The translations under genes were made by a program, and so were the position numbers. A model generated the notes under the pieces. The model was not told the DNA's origin. It was given only the letters and a program-made list of their open reading frames with translations, and did no database searches. This document shows positions 12,773 through 24,061 of a stretch of 64,000 nucleotides of DNA, piece by piece (position 1 is the first letter of the stretch; every line of letters starts with the position of its first letter). Source of the stretch: Immersiella caudata (taxonomy: Eukaryota > Ascomycota > Sordariomycetes > Sordariales > Lasiosphaeriaceae); NCBI GenBank assembly GCA_030512335.1, contig JAULSU010000007.1, positions 1,054,001 to 1,118,000 of the forward strand. Reading direction: 5' to 3'.

Positions 12773-13738
12773 ATGGACTCCGATTCGGACTTTTACGGGG
12801 ATGAAGAAACCATCACAGCTCTCACCCATCGCATCACCACCTTCAACCCCGACACCTGGTTCTCCTCCCCATCTTCACAACTCTCCATCCTCACACCGCG
12901 CTCCGACCCCCTAGAAGAGCCTCCCGCCTCCGGCCGTCTTCACAACCGCTGCGCCTCCCTCCCCGGCGCCCGCCAACTCTCCGAATCTGTCTCTGAATTC
13001 CTCACTCGACTGCCGCCAGGAACCACGGCTTGGGCCCCCGGCTTCGAGTGGCTCTGGATCGCTAACCCCTATATCCCGCCTGACGAGAGCCCCGAGGATC
13101 ACGAGTTGTTTATCTCCGGCGGCACGGCTCGCTTACGCCTTCTTTCCGACTTCATTGAGAAAGCTAACAAATCCGGGCGCTCCCCCTTTGTCGTCAACAA
13201 GGAAATTTCCAAGGAACGGACCGCCGCGGTTCAGGACCTCCACGATCTAGCAGCCCAATCCAAAGTGCTATCAGGAAAGTGGATGCTATTTCCCGAGTCC
13301 TGGAGGGTGAATGAAGTGTGGGAAGCTGTCGCACACGGGACGGCGAGGAACGAGCTGGGGATTGTGGCGAAGGTGGAGACGAAGGGGCCGACAGAGAAGA
13401 AAGAGAGGTTGATTTGCGTGTATACGTATGATTTTAGGGATAAGGGCGATGTGGCGCGGGTCTTAAACCGGCTTAGGCAGCTGGAACTCGTGAGGCATGG
13501 AGGAAGACAGGTTTATTACAAGTGTGGTAGGTCTGACTGGTTGAAGACTTGCGAAGGCTGCCGCTAATCGGTGTTAGATGCGTGGACGGAGATTGGGATT
13601 TATGGGGGGAACGAGTGGAAAATTCCAGCGTCAATGGTGAGCGCTATCGTGCTGTCTTGGGGTCGTCGCGACTGATTGAGTGAGCAGTACTCCTCGAACG
13701 AGATATTCACGTATCTGAAGGAGAAAGCTAACCGTTAG
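12773..13738 (+). CDS. DUF1917 / UPF0696 (BLES03-like) family protein
   Basis: Three exons, 12773..13526, 13578..13636 and 13688..13738, give 287 residues. The fold is the small alpha/beta eIF4E-like fold known for the BLES03/C11orf68 family; its biological role is not established. The diagnostic middle part is GKWMLFPESWRVNEVWEAVAH followed by a KVETK strand and ICVYTYDFRDKGDVARVLNRL, which matches the DUF1917 core. The spliced end reads through WTEIGIYGGNEWKIPASMYSSNEIF to a Lys/Arg tail, restoring the conserved last strand that the first open frame lacks. Introns are 51 bp each with GTAGGT and GTGAGC donors. The N-terminal 80 residues are acidic and low in structure. Family assignment is good; function is unknown. 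Confidence 0.85.
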
Positions 13739-14260
13739 CCATCTGGAGGACGATACACGTGGGGATGCTAATGGTCAGTGTGTTGATACGGGTATGTTCG
13801 CTCTTGCGGTTGTGTGCAGCAAGCGTAAGGCCGGAGCTATGATCAGATACATAAAACCACATATCGAATCATGCCGAAAAAGCAATAATTACATGCTCAA
13901 TCGCCATATACCGGAATGCTTCCGATCGGATTTACTTTCACGAGTGACAAAAGAGAGACATCAAGCGTCTCACCACTCGCCATACCCAGGGCTGTACCTC
14001 CCTTCCCGAAGCCCCAGAAAGACAGGCACCTCAATGCGTTGCCTGAGATCCGGCGGTTGTGAAAAGGGCGTCCACATGATTGTTGGTGCGGACACTGGAC
14101 TATCACATTCGTGTCATTCAGCCGCCTCAAAAACAGACGGTGAGGCACTCTGAGACACTCTCAAAGTCCACACCATCACTATTCAGCGTGGATGGTGAGT
14201 GGTCTCAACACAGACGATCCCAATATGACCTGAGCGCGTGGCTCAGAATTAAGAACAGCA
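13739..14260. other. Intergenic, convergent 3' ends
   Basis: This lies between the stop codons of the DUF1917 gene (+) and NAA30 (-). It should contain both 3' UTRs. No gene or repeat was seen. Confidence 0.5.
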
Positions 14261-14894
14261 CTACCTGTGCATCATCTCCATATCATCTAGCGCCAAATCA
14301 GCGGCAGCATCCGGGTCGATATGCCGAAGGAGCAGAACCAGCCTGTATGCGCTGTTTCCATTCAGGTAGTACCGATGAAGCTTCTTCGACCTGAGGAAAC
14401 CAAGCCGCTCATACAGCCTCATGGCTGGTAAGTTTGTTTCTTCTGTCTCAAGGACGATCTCATCCGCATTCCTGTGCGCCATCGCATCGATCGCCATCTT
14501 GACCAGCGCTGTTGCTACACCATGACCGCGGTATGGCGCCGAAACCGCAAGCATGGCAATGTATCCGCGCAATGTCGGCGGGGAGTGAGATGCGTGGGGC
14601 TCAAGCTTGCAGATAATGACGCCTATGAGGGATGAGTCGCGAGGGTCCAGTGCCTGGATCTCGAGGATTAGCCTGATAGCTCTATTTTGTTTCTGGGCGC
14701 TGGGCCGCATTCACCATGTAACACAGGTGACCCCATTGGTAGAGGAAGTAGCGGTAGACATAAATGCTGTACGGCTCGCTGAGGTCCTTGGAGATGAGGG
14801 CGCGGATGGCTGGGAGGTACTGCGCCTCGAGGGAGTGTTCATATTGTATGTATTTCAGTTCGCCTGGCAGCTCTGCAACGCGGGCCGCCTCCAT
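14261..14894 (-). CDS. NAA30: N-alpha-acetyltransferase NatC catalytic subunit (NAA30/Mak3)
   Basis: This is the catalytic GNAT of the NatC complex, which acetylates nascent N-termini such as Met-Leu, Met-Ile and Met-Phe at the ribosome. Two exons, 14894..14715 and 14653..14261, give 190 residues. Exon 1 ends with the Mak3 signature LISKDLSEPYSIYVYRYFLYQW. Exon 2 has the beta strands IGVIICKLEPH and RGYIAMLAV, the acetyl-CoA loop YRGHGVATALV (Q/R-x-x-G-x-G/A type), the LETEETNLPAMRLYERLGF segment and the terminal RYYLNGNSAYRLVLLL. The 61-bp intron ends at ATCCAG, placing ALDPRDSS directly after HLCYM; two nearer AG sites would break the frame. The frame is open upstream to an ATG at 15344, so the start is the weakest point. 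The gene is divergent from LRO1. Confidence 0.9.
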
Positions 14895-15462
14895 ATCGCT
14901 GGGTTCCGAAGGAGCACCAGTGGGATGGTGGGATGCGGAGTGGCGGAGCGGGATCGGGGCGGGAGACTGGGCGCCAGAAACCTCAAAAGACCATGCCAAG
15001 CACACAAAGAGTGTCTTTCCCAGCTGGATTAGTGCCGCTTCAACAGAGCGTTCATCAAATCTTATGCACAAGCAGCGAAGGAGACCGCCGTTCAAGGCGC
15101 TGATGTGGGGAGATGGGGCGGGGACGTGATCCTGACCTGCGTGGGTTGGGGCTTTCACATGCAAATGCCCCAGCCAATCCCAGTGTGAGTACTGGCCCGC
15201 TGTTGGAGGGGCTGTCCCATTCCGCACCGGGATCCATGTCTTCAAGCTGAGACTGGTTTGGTTGGTTGCGTCACCGCCCCGCGTGACGGGCAGCGAACCG
15301 AATTCCGAGCAACCCGCGAACCGAGATCGTCGATTGATTGACATTGGCAATTGCCGGGATCGCGCCGTCGCATCACAACATCAACAAAAGCCGGCTCTAT
15401 TCGTAACACTCCGTGGCGGACGCATCATCGCCGGTGCGTGGCACCAGCGCATCTGGCTAGAA
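14895..15462. promoter_or_regulatory. Divergent promoter, NAA30 / LRO1
   Basis: This 568-bp interval between start codons on opposite strands contains both promoters. A CCAAT box lies at 15174-15178 on the plus strand. Both flanking frames are open into it, which reflects base composition rather than extra coding sequence: the plus frame has no ATG before 15463. Confidence 0.5.
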
Positions 15463-17389
15463 ATGGCGAGCACGCTCCGTCGGCGTGGGCCAAAACAAGA
15501 CGAATCGAGCTCGGAACCGTCGACGTCACGCGAAGACAGCCCCGTGAAGGATGGGGACAAAGTAAAAGTCGTACATCACCGGCCAAAACAACGAAAGCGA
15601 AAAACGACGGCCATCTTCCTGCTCGGAAGTCTGTTCGGCCTCGTTGCGGCGGGCTTTTTCGCCAAGAGCAATGACTTGATTGACTTCCCCGAGATTGGCG
15701 AGCTCAGCATGAGCATGGACAGCCTGTTCGATGTCCTCCCTGCCGGTCTGGTGAAGGACATGCGGGATTTGGTTGTAAGTGGTCTGCATGGTGGAATGGA
15801 GTACTCATCGCAGGCTGACAGCATCATTGCAGAACGGCGAGCGTGATTTCGTCGAGAGCTACGATGCGTTTTCGGTCGGCCTCAAGGTCCGCTCCGAAGG
15901 CCTGACCGCCCATCATCCCACAGTCATGGTACCTGGTGTTATATCGACCGGTCTCGAGTCCTGGGGCACATCTAATATATCGCGCCCCTACTTTCGGAAA
16001 CGGCTGTGGGGTAGTTGGACGATGATGCGGGCGCTGGTCATGGACAAGGAGAATTGGAAGAGGCATATTATGCTCGACAAGGACACCGGACTGGACCCTC
16101 CCGATATCAAGTTGCGTGCAGCGCAAGGCTTCGATGCGACCGACTTTTTTATCACGGGTTATTGGATTTGGAACAAGATCATTGAAAACCTCGCGTCGCT
16201 CGGGTACGACTCGACGAATTCGTTCACGGCGGCATACGACTGGCGACTAGCATACCCCAACCTAGAGAAGCGCGACTACTACTTTACGCGGTTAAAAGCT
16301 CATATCGAAATGGCGGTTCATCTCGACCAGAGGAAAATAGTTCTTACCTCCCACAGCATGGGGAGCCAAGTCGTCTACTACTTCTTTCACTGGGTCGCCT
16401 CCGACCAGGGCGGGAAGGGCGGATCAGATTGGGTGGAAAAGCACATCGAAGCGTGGATCAACGTCAGTGGCTGCATGCTGGGTGCCGTCAAGGACATCCC
16501 GGCCTTGCTCTCCGGCGAAATGCGCGACACGGCGCAACTAAACGCCTTCGCCGTCTACGGTCTTGAGAAGTTCCTCAGCAGAGAGGAGCGCACCGAGATC
16601 TTCCGCGCCATGCCTGGCATGTCTTCGATGCTTCCCATGGGTGGCAACGCCATCTGGGGCGACATGGACTGGGCCCCTGACGACCAGCCCGGCCAAGAAG
16701 TGAGCTACGGTTCTTTTCTCAACTTCCGCACCGGCCAGAACTGGACTACCCCTAGCCAAAACTTCACCGTCGAAGGTGCCATGAAGTATCTCATTGAAAC
16801 TAGCGAAGACTGGTACCGCAAATCAATCGAAGGCAGCTACTCCCAAGGCGTCGCCAAAACCACTGCCGAAGTCGAAGCTAACGAAAAGGACCCATCAAAA
16901 TGGATAAACCCCCTGGAGACCCGGCTCCCACTGGCCCCAAGCCTCAAAATATACTGTTTCTATGGCGTTGGCAAGCCCACCGAGCGAGGGTACTACTATC
17001 GCACCCCGGACCGTGGCTCAGGAACCAATCTCAACATTACCATCGACACTACACTCATTCACGGGTTAATAGACCACGGCGTCATCATGGGCGAAGGGGA
17101 TGGAACCGTCAATCTCATGAGCACCGGGTACATGTGTAATCATGGGTGGAAGATCAAAAGATACAATCCCGCCAGGGTGAAGGTGACGGTTGTTGAGATG
17201 CCGCATGAGCCGGAAAGATTCAACCCAAGAGGTGGTCCTAATACTGCAGACCACGTGGACATTCTGGGGAGGCAGAATCTGAACGAGTTGATTCTGAGGA
17301 TCGCAGCAGGCAAGGGTGATACCATAAAGGATCACGTAGTCAGTAATATTCGGGAGTATGCGCAGAAGGCTAGAGTCTATGAAGAGTAG
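15463..17389 (+). CDS. LRO1: Phospholipid:diacylglycerol acyltransferase (LRO1/PDAT)
   Basis: This ER membrane enzyme moves the sn-2 acyl chain of a phospholipid to diacylglycerol, making triacylglycerol for lipid droplets. Two exons, 15463..15774 and 15833..17389, give 622 residues (yeast Lro1 is 661). The N-terminus is cytosolic and basic (RPKQRKRK), followed by one membrane span at about residues 48-66 (TTAIFLLGSLFGLVAAGFF); the LCAT-like hydrolase domain would be lumenal. The lid region is GLESWGTSNISRPYFRKRLWG. The nucleophile elbow is LTSHSMGSQVVYYF, with Ser279. The acid is expected in GEGDGTVNLMSTGYMC and the histidine in ADHVDILG. The N-terminal Arg/Ser-rich tail is variable in the family. 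The 58-bp intron falls after the stem region. The start is the first in-frame ATG. Confidence 0.95.
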
Positions 17390-17992
17390 GGGAGATGTGT
17401 GGGTAGGCGAAACGGAGGGGGTAATATGTATATAGGGGCCTTCTTGAGGCACCGGAACGGTCGATAGACTGGCGTTTTGGGGGTTGGAGTGGTTGGATCG
17501 ATTTTTTGCGCCTGGAGTAGGTTTGACGGCTTGATACCTTGGTTGTATATCTCAACGTTGGCGGGCGCTGGGGACAATTATTATTACCATTATCATTCCC
17601 TATGATGTCAATTTGTCCATCAAGCATTTGTTGGCGTTTGTCAGAGCTGACGTTGAAATGAAGAGCATTCATGGGTGACGGCGCTGCAGGGTACGCGCCT
17701 GATTGTGGGTGTTGGTTTGGCCCGTGCAGCCAAAGGTTGCTTGGCGCACGACAACCGGAACAAGCCCCTCTATCTGCATCACCTCACTCAGCCAGCGTCT
17801 TGTTGCGGAAGCCGCCATCGATGATCGCCAGGCTATGTGACTTCTGTTGCGACGCCGAAACGACCTCAGCGCCTCGAATGATGCGACCACTGCCACCACC
17901 ATCTCATCACCAACAACCAGCAGTATCCGTGATGCCCAGTGTCCCATCCCGTCCACCGCTGCCGTCCGGTTGACAACCTTCGGAAACGAAAC
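17390..17992. other. Intergenic between LRO1 and LDB17 genes
   Basis: This holds the LRO1 3' UTR and the promoter of the next plus-strand gene. A TTATTATTACCATTATCATT stretch at about 17578-17597 is AT-rich and could serve as a polyadenylation region. No gene was seen. Confidence 0.45.
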
Positions 17993-19649
17993 ATGGCCGG
18001 CTTCGACACCATCGAGGCTGTCGAAACGGAGGCGCAATTCTGGAATGGTCCGTCGCATACCGTCCTGTTCCTGAAAAGGAATCACCACCGCATGCTAACT
18101 CCTCCGGTCAGTCCTGACAACCATCGTCTCCGCTCCGTGCCCCAGCCACGAATCCCTCGACAACGCCCTCCGCGCATGGCTGTACCTCGTCGCCAAGGAG
18201 CGTGACCACTACCTCGACTCCGAAGACGACATCGCAAGCTGCTCTCAGAAGCTCAAAGACAGCCCCATATTCCGCGACAACTGCGATTATGTGCGCACAC
18301 AGATCATCTACTCGCTTCTCCAAGAGGACGAGCTCGGCCCGCTGCATGTGATTGCCAACTTCTTGCTTCTTGATGGACGCACCGAGGAGGCGACCTTTCG
18401 GCGCATGGTTGGTGAGGGGTGCTTTGGGAGGTTGTTGGATCTGATCAGGAACTGCGCGAGTGAAGATCGGAGGCTGCATCGGCTGCTGCTGGAGCTGATG
18501 TATGAGATGTCGAGGATTGAGAGGCTGCGGGGGGAGGATTTGTTGCAGGTGGATGACAGGTTTGTGGCATATCTGTTTGGGCTTATCGAGTCGCTTTCGG
18601 ATGATGCGCATGACCCGTATCATTACCCTGTTATCAGGGTGTTGGTAAGTAGAGTCTCGATCGATTGAATGGGTGTGGGATACGGCTGACAGGTACAGCT
18701 GGTTTTGAACGAACAGTACATGGTGGCATCAACCTCGGTGGCAGTATCACCAGCCTCGCCCTCCGCGCCTCTGACAAACCGGGTGGTTAAGATCCTCAGC
18801 ATGCATGGCGATGGGTTCCGCACCTTCGGCGAGAACATCATCCTACTACTCAACCGGGAGACGGAGACAGCGCTGCAGCTGCTAATCTTGAAGTTGCTAT
18901 ATCTTTTGTTCACCACCAACTCCACGTGCGAGTATTTCTATACCAATGACCTCCGCGTTCTCCTCGACGTCATCATCCGAAATTTACTCGATCTCCCTAC
19001 CGAGATGAACGTCCTGCGGCACACGTACCTGCGGGTGCTCGCTCCGCTGCTCGCCCACACACAACTGAGCCAGCCGCCGCACTACAAGCGAGACCAGATC
19101 CTCAGCCTGCTCGATTGCCTGCGAGGTTCTGGGAATGTGCACTTCACACCGCCCGATCCTACCACCATGCGGCTGATTGAGCGGGTAGGGAAGACGCCAT
19201 GGTTGGCCGAAGACAACGAACCCGAGAAGCTATCGCCCAAGAGTCCCTTGGGAAGTCTTTCGATATCTCAGAGTGGAAGTGCTGTTAGTATCATCGCCAA
19301 TGTCTCGGAGAAGCCAGGCGTGCAAACACCAAGTCGCAAGGCGGACAGCGCAGCCCCGAGACCCAAGGAATCCGTTAGCCATCATAGTGAAGAACGGAGG
19401 AAGCCCAGTGTGGAACACCATCCACACAACCACAGCAAGACATTAAGACCGCAGCGTTCACTGCCCGAGGTGCCTAAGCATCGTCATGGGGTTCCAGTGC
19501 CTCCGCTGCCGGTGATAACAACTCTGCATATTAATGGAGGCGGCACCAAGAAATCTCCGCCAAAGCTGCCACCCCCGAGGAGGCATACGAAACTGAGGAA
19601 CGTTACAGCTGGGGCGGCCCAACCGCCAGGTTCAACGCCTCATTCTTGA
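17993..19649 (+). CDS. LDB17: SPIN90/Ldb17 (DUF2013) family actin regulator
   Basis: Members of this family (yeast Ldb17, fission-yeast Dip1, animal SPIN90) activate Arp2/3 to nucleate linear actin seed filaments at endocytic sites. Three exons, 17993..18047, 18112..18644 and 18699..19649, give 512 residues. The helical armadillo-like domain starts early (EAQFWNVLTTIVSAPC) and includes LIRNCASEDRRLHRLLLELMY, the conserved MNEQYMVAS region, NRVVKILSMHGDGFRTFGENI and the TNSTCEYFYTNDLRVLLDVI block. The last 150 residues are disordered, Pro/Ser/Lys-rich, with SH3-type proline motifs (VPVPPLPV, PPKLPPPRR), as expected for a protein recruited by endocytic SH3 proteins. The first intron uses GTCCGT and a GCTAAC branch; the second ends at GTACAG, chosen over a nearer CAG because it keeps VLVLNEQYM in frame. 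Confidence 0.88.
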
Positions 19650-20213
19650 TGTTGTAAGCGACATAGAGCAGGGAAGAGAGGAGATCGAATTGTATACCCA
19701 ACCAAAGGCCGGGTGGGGGGCTCGGCCGAGAAGGCTGTCAACACGGTAGTGAAGGTGGAGACTTGGATCGAAACAGGGTTACATATGATGGACAATGATT
19801 ATGAGGAAGCATCCCCATAGAAGAGCATTCTACACCAGAAGTATTGGGTAGGCGTCGGAGTTTTGAAGGGGCAGGCACGTGATTAGTAGAGTAATTTCTC
19901 ATCTTGTTGGTATGCAATCGGAGTAGCGTTGAGAGTCAATTCCACCATTCTTTTTCCATCGTGGGAGTTCATGAGGACAGTGGTGTGGGGTGCCTCCAAA
20001 GCCTTGGCGCAGACCCACCTCTAGCGCGGAGCGCATTGGCGGGACGCTGAGCCAGACGCCCATCGCCAAATTTTGGACATCTCGCTGGAGCTCCCAATTC
20101 AAGATCCCAACCCGACGACACACCCCTTGCGACCCCGTCGTACCCTCCGAACAAAACCACGACTCTCTTACCCACTGCTGTCGCTCCCTTCCGCCCCCTC
20201 ATTGAACACAAAA
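19650..20213. other. Intergenic between LDB17 and uS17m genes
   Basis: This contains the LDB17 3' UTR and the promoter of the mitoribosomal gene. The plus frame before 20214 is open but not protein-like. Nothing else was seen. Confidence 0.45.
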
Positions 20214-20781
20214 ATGGAGTCCCTGGCGACCAAAGTCGCCAGACGTACGTTCCGTGAGATCCACGGCGTGGTCCTTTCCGCTGGCCTCATGGACCGAACC
20301 GTCAAAGTTCGCGTCCCCGGCCTCAAATGGAACAAGCTCCTCAAAAAGGTACCCATACACTGATGTCTTTATTCAACAATTGGATCTAAATCGTGTCCCT
20401 GCGCACCCACAGCACTTCAACAACCCCCAAACCTACCTCGTCCACGACCCCAACAACTCGGTCCGCACCGGCGACGTCGTCTCCATCTCGCCCGGCTTCC
20501 GCACCTCCCAGCACAAGCGCCACGTAGTCAACCACATCATCAAGCCGTGCGGCGAGCCCATCTCGGAGCGGCCACCGATCCCGAGCAAGGAAGAGCGCGA
20601 GGCCGAGCGGGAGGCCAAATCCGCGGCCAAGCGCGAGCGCAAAGCCCTCAAAAAGAAGGTGGCGATGGTGGAGACGGCACTAGAAAGAGCAGAGAGGATG
20701 GTCGGACGGGCAAGCAAGGAGATTGCGGCGCGGTTGAAGATGGGTGTCGTGAGCAAAACGACGGAGGAGCCGGTGAGGTGA
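20214..20781 (+). CDS. MRPS17: Mitochondrial small ribosomal subunit protein uS17m
   Basis: This is a structural protein of the mitochondrial small ribosomal subunit that binds 12S/15S-type rRNA. Two exons, 20214..20348 and 20413..20781, give 167 residues. The bacterial S17 OB-fold core is seen as REIHGVVLSAGLMDRTVKVRV, then, after the 64-bp intron, HDPNNSVRTGDVVSISPGFRTSQHKRHVV, where the RTGD and S-K-x-K-R-like elements match S17. A highly charged, Lys/Arg/Glu-rich helical extension of about 80 residues follows (SKEEREAEREAKSAAKRERK), typical of fungal mitoribosomal S17. The basic N-terminus (MESLATKVARRTFREIHG) could act as or include the mitochondrial import signal. Confidence 0.92.
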
Positions 20782-21516
20782 GACGGGGAAAGTGTGGACG
20801 AATGATGTTGGGTGACTAGAACTCCTGGATGGAGGGGGAGGGTGTACAATGTGTATGTAAGGTGTGTATCATTATTGCATGCGAGCGGAGTTGCGTTTGT
20901 ACATATAGTATAGATGGTGATGTGGAAAGGGGTGAGCGGGAGGATTCCTCGCTTTCTACGCCTGACAGGTGCCAGATATGTTATTTTGGCATGATCAAGA
21001 AATAAACTTTCTAAGCAAAGACTACGGTTGGTAGTTGCCTGGTGAGGCGAGGCACTAGGTTCGCGGAGGACTCTTCACAACCCGCACGCGTCTGGAAATC
21101 AAGTCCCGTGGGCGGTGTGGGAGTCGAAACTGACTCCTCAGCCTTGTCACTACGGGGGAGGACAGGCGTGTTATATACCCTACACTCAATGCTTCAGATT
21201 AATCATATCAGGCCAAAATCGTTGATCCTGAAGGGGAAGCCATGCCACATGCGACTCTAAACAGGTTGGATCAAGCAGCTGTGTTATCTATGGGTGTGAG
21301 GTGCACATGGAAGAGACGGGGGAATGGCGCCCGCAATTCTATCACACGAAACATCTCACAGCGTCTCTGAGACTTCTGTAAGCCTGCTTCCAGGCCTTGC
21401 CAACATTCTAATTAAATTATTACATTCCCGATTACCCCCTCCCGCCGCCATGCAAGGTCTTCATAGCGAATGTTTGAAACAAGAAGCCGCCGTAGTCTCG
21501 ACTGGCAACCCACGAA
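20782..21516. other. Intergenic, convergent 3' ends
   Basis: This lies between the stop codons of the uS17m gene (+) and the metalloproteinase gene (-), both of whose 3' UTRs it should hold. The open frames inside are short and without motif. Confidence 0.45.
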
Positions 21517-24061
21517 CTACCGGGTGATGATAACGGAAAACCCGTCAACCCAAGCACCACACGATCCACTTACTCCGCATATGTTGTACCCCCTTGGTGG
21601 GATAAGCGTGTGACTAGAGAATAGGGGTCAGTTGTTGTTCGCCCATATTTCGGGTTCGATAAGAGCAGGAGCAGACGTACGCAGATCCGCCATGCACATT
21701 CCCGAACATTGGCGACCTTCTCCCCAGGCTTGTCAAGACTTGTATGCCATCGATCCAGACACCAGCCCTCACGGCAAAACCGGTGATGTACTCCCCGCGG
21801 CGAATATCTAGCTCGATGTTAGTGAGATAGAACCCGTTTGGAGAACTCGTGCATACCCATATCGAAGGCGTCGCCACCTTCTTTGCCGCCTCGCTTGCCA
21901 AACAATTGGCGGGAATCGTCGTCATAAATAAACTCCAGCCCATCAAGCGCAAATCCGTGATAAAAGATTATCCGATAGAGCACTCGCTCTTGCACCAAAG
22001 CGCTCGAAAATATTACCTCGTGGGGCTGGCTGCCCTCCATTTGCGAGAATCCTAACTTCTTGCCGCGGTAGGCCATCTTCCCTAGTGTGGGCACACCCGG
22101 AATGCCCCCAGGAAGCCTGAGACTTGACTCTTTGGAGGAACACAGCTTCTTGAAGTCATCGATATCCAAACTGCCCCCGCCGAGTGACTTTATGGAGACC
22201 TTCATTGTCCCCTTTCGTTTTTCCTCTGGCAGTCGACTCCGTATTTCCTGATCGCTCAGTAACAGCTGGCGCTGAACTCCTCCATTCTCAGACGGGTATT
22301 CGATCCAGGTGCGACACACCTCGTCTCCTTCCCCGTATATCTCCAAGCAGGAAATACCCGTGACGGCCGTGGCCATGATGTTGCCCCCCTCTACCGGCCA
22401 CGCGTGCACGCTATCATCGGGATTTAGTGGCGGGTCGTTGGGAAGCCGAAAACATGGGTGGCTTCGAAATCGCAGGCAATCGAGACGGTGCCAGATACAC
22501 TCGTCATCCTGGAAAACTGGGCCACCCTTAGACCGTGTCCGGGTCGAGTAGGCTTCGCGCGCCAGGAAACTGCGGTTGAGTGTAACATAGCCCCGTGCCA
22601 TTACCCCTCCCTCGCGGTGTGGGAGTCCGAAAAGGTGGCCCGTTTCGTGGAGATGGGCGCCGATCCCGATGTTAGCTGCCTCCCAAGAACTGCCAGCCTC
22701 GCTACAGTCGTTACCCATGAAGTTGGTATCCGTTGGCGTGCAGTCGCTAAATGCCGGCACCACCTCCTCGAAACTCGTTGGGTAGCTCTGGAGGCAGTGG
22801 GACCCGAAGATGGCAAGTTGCAGGTCGCCCGCGTTGCCTCCAAGCGCGGCATGGCCCACGATGGTCTTGGAGCTGTTGTCCCAGTGAGAGTCCAGTAGCA
22901 GCACTGAAACATATTGCTTCTGTCCCGGGAGTGGCTTGAAGTATTGTTTCACAGCATCGGCAGCAATTCCATAGAGAGCCCCTTGGTCTGCGGCATTGGG
23001 GTTCTGCTGTGCGCAGTCCAAGTGTCGCAACTCAGCCAGGGTCTTCTCCGATCGAATAACGTGGATGCGCGCTTCTGAACGCATGGCACCAAGCTCCCTA
23101 TCCCTCTGATTTGCCGTGCCCGTGGTCCATTCCTCCTCAAACCTGAATACACGACGGCCGAGTTTGTTGCGGTACATCTGTTCGGCGGTAAACGCTTGCC
23201 AAAGGTAAGCAGCCATCCTGAATTTGCGGATTGCCGTCTCCAGCCCATTGCCTTCCCGCTCAACACGAGCCGGGACTGCATCGAAGGTGGCGGGTGAATC
23301 CTTCGCTAACACAATGGCCAGTTGCAGAGGAGGAGCATTAGTGGGAGGGATCATGTGGACTGTGAGATATGAGGCGTGAATTGGGTTTGACGATCCGCTG
23401 TTGGCAAGCTTGGGACTCGAGAAGTCAATCCGAAGGCGATTGGCACCTGGCATAAGGTACACCAGCGCCTTGAAGTGAGAGTTGCAGACAGGCCATTGGG
23501 TTGCAGGAAAATTGTCGTCAAGTCGGCTGATGGTCACCGCTCCATCTAGCATTTGCTGTGACGGGTCTCCCACAGTTCCATGGACAATCATGACTTTTTG
23601 GTAGGCCTATCGCAATGTCAACTCTCTGTTTGTGAGGGAGGTGTCCATGCCCGCGCATGGCCCGCCATTGCATATTAACTCACCCACGAATTGTCTGGCA
23701 CGTTGGTTATCCTGGGGGAGAACGGGGAGACTGGCAATGCCGGGCCTCTCCCGACTTGCGCTGGAGATCCAAGTCCAGTCATGCCTGAAACGCTGTACCG
23801 ATTTGCGCCATTGGCATTCCCTGTCAACGGCGGTCGTGCTTGCGGTACTGGAGGCGGCTGGAATTGGAGCTGCTCTTTGACGTGCAAGTGCAAGGCTGGG
23901 TCCGATTCTGGCCCGACCGACGGAGGAGTCAGCGAGCCGGTGGTGGGGGTCGTTCCCTGGCTTGCCTCGCTCGAGGCATCGGTCGACCGGTCTCCGGTTG
24001 TCCTAAAGCTGGCTCTCGATCTCCTCCGTAAGTCCTTAAAGTTCAGAAAAGATGGAGCCAT
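21517..24061 (-). CDS. Fungal zinc metalloproteinase with C-terminal jacalin-like domain
   Basis: Four exons, 24061..23684, 23606..21857, 21807..21681 and 21613..21517, give 783 residues. The disordered N-terminus starts MAPSFLNFKDLRRRSRASF and is Ser/Pro-rich to about residue 120. After NSWAYQKVMIVHGTV comes a beta-rich domain, then the metallopeptidase domain with the zinc site HETGHLFGLPH at about 446-456, a metzincin-like HExxHxxGxxH. A jacalin-like beta-prism follows: HEVIFSSALVQERVLYRIIF, GLEFIYDDDSRQLFG, DMDIRRGEYITGFAVRAG, WIDGIQVLTSLGRRS, and the spliced ending NICGVSGSCGAWVDGFSVII. There is no signal peptide, so it is probably intracellular, as for yeast YIL108W-like proteins. Substrate is unknown. 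The last two introns (49 and 67 bp) are fixed by completion of the beta-prism repeat. Confidence 0.9.

Noticed and set aside
14654..14714. Continuous 149-codon frame suggesting NAA30 starts inside the intron
   Set aside because: The first residues (MRPSAQKQNRAIRL) come from intron sequence and from a CTG/GTG-type start; splicing to ATCCAG restores the Mak3 fold with exon 1.
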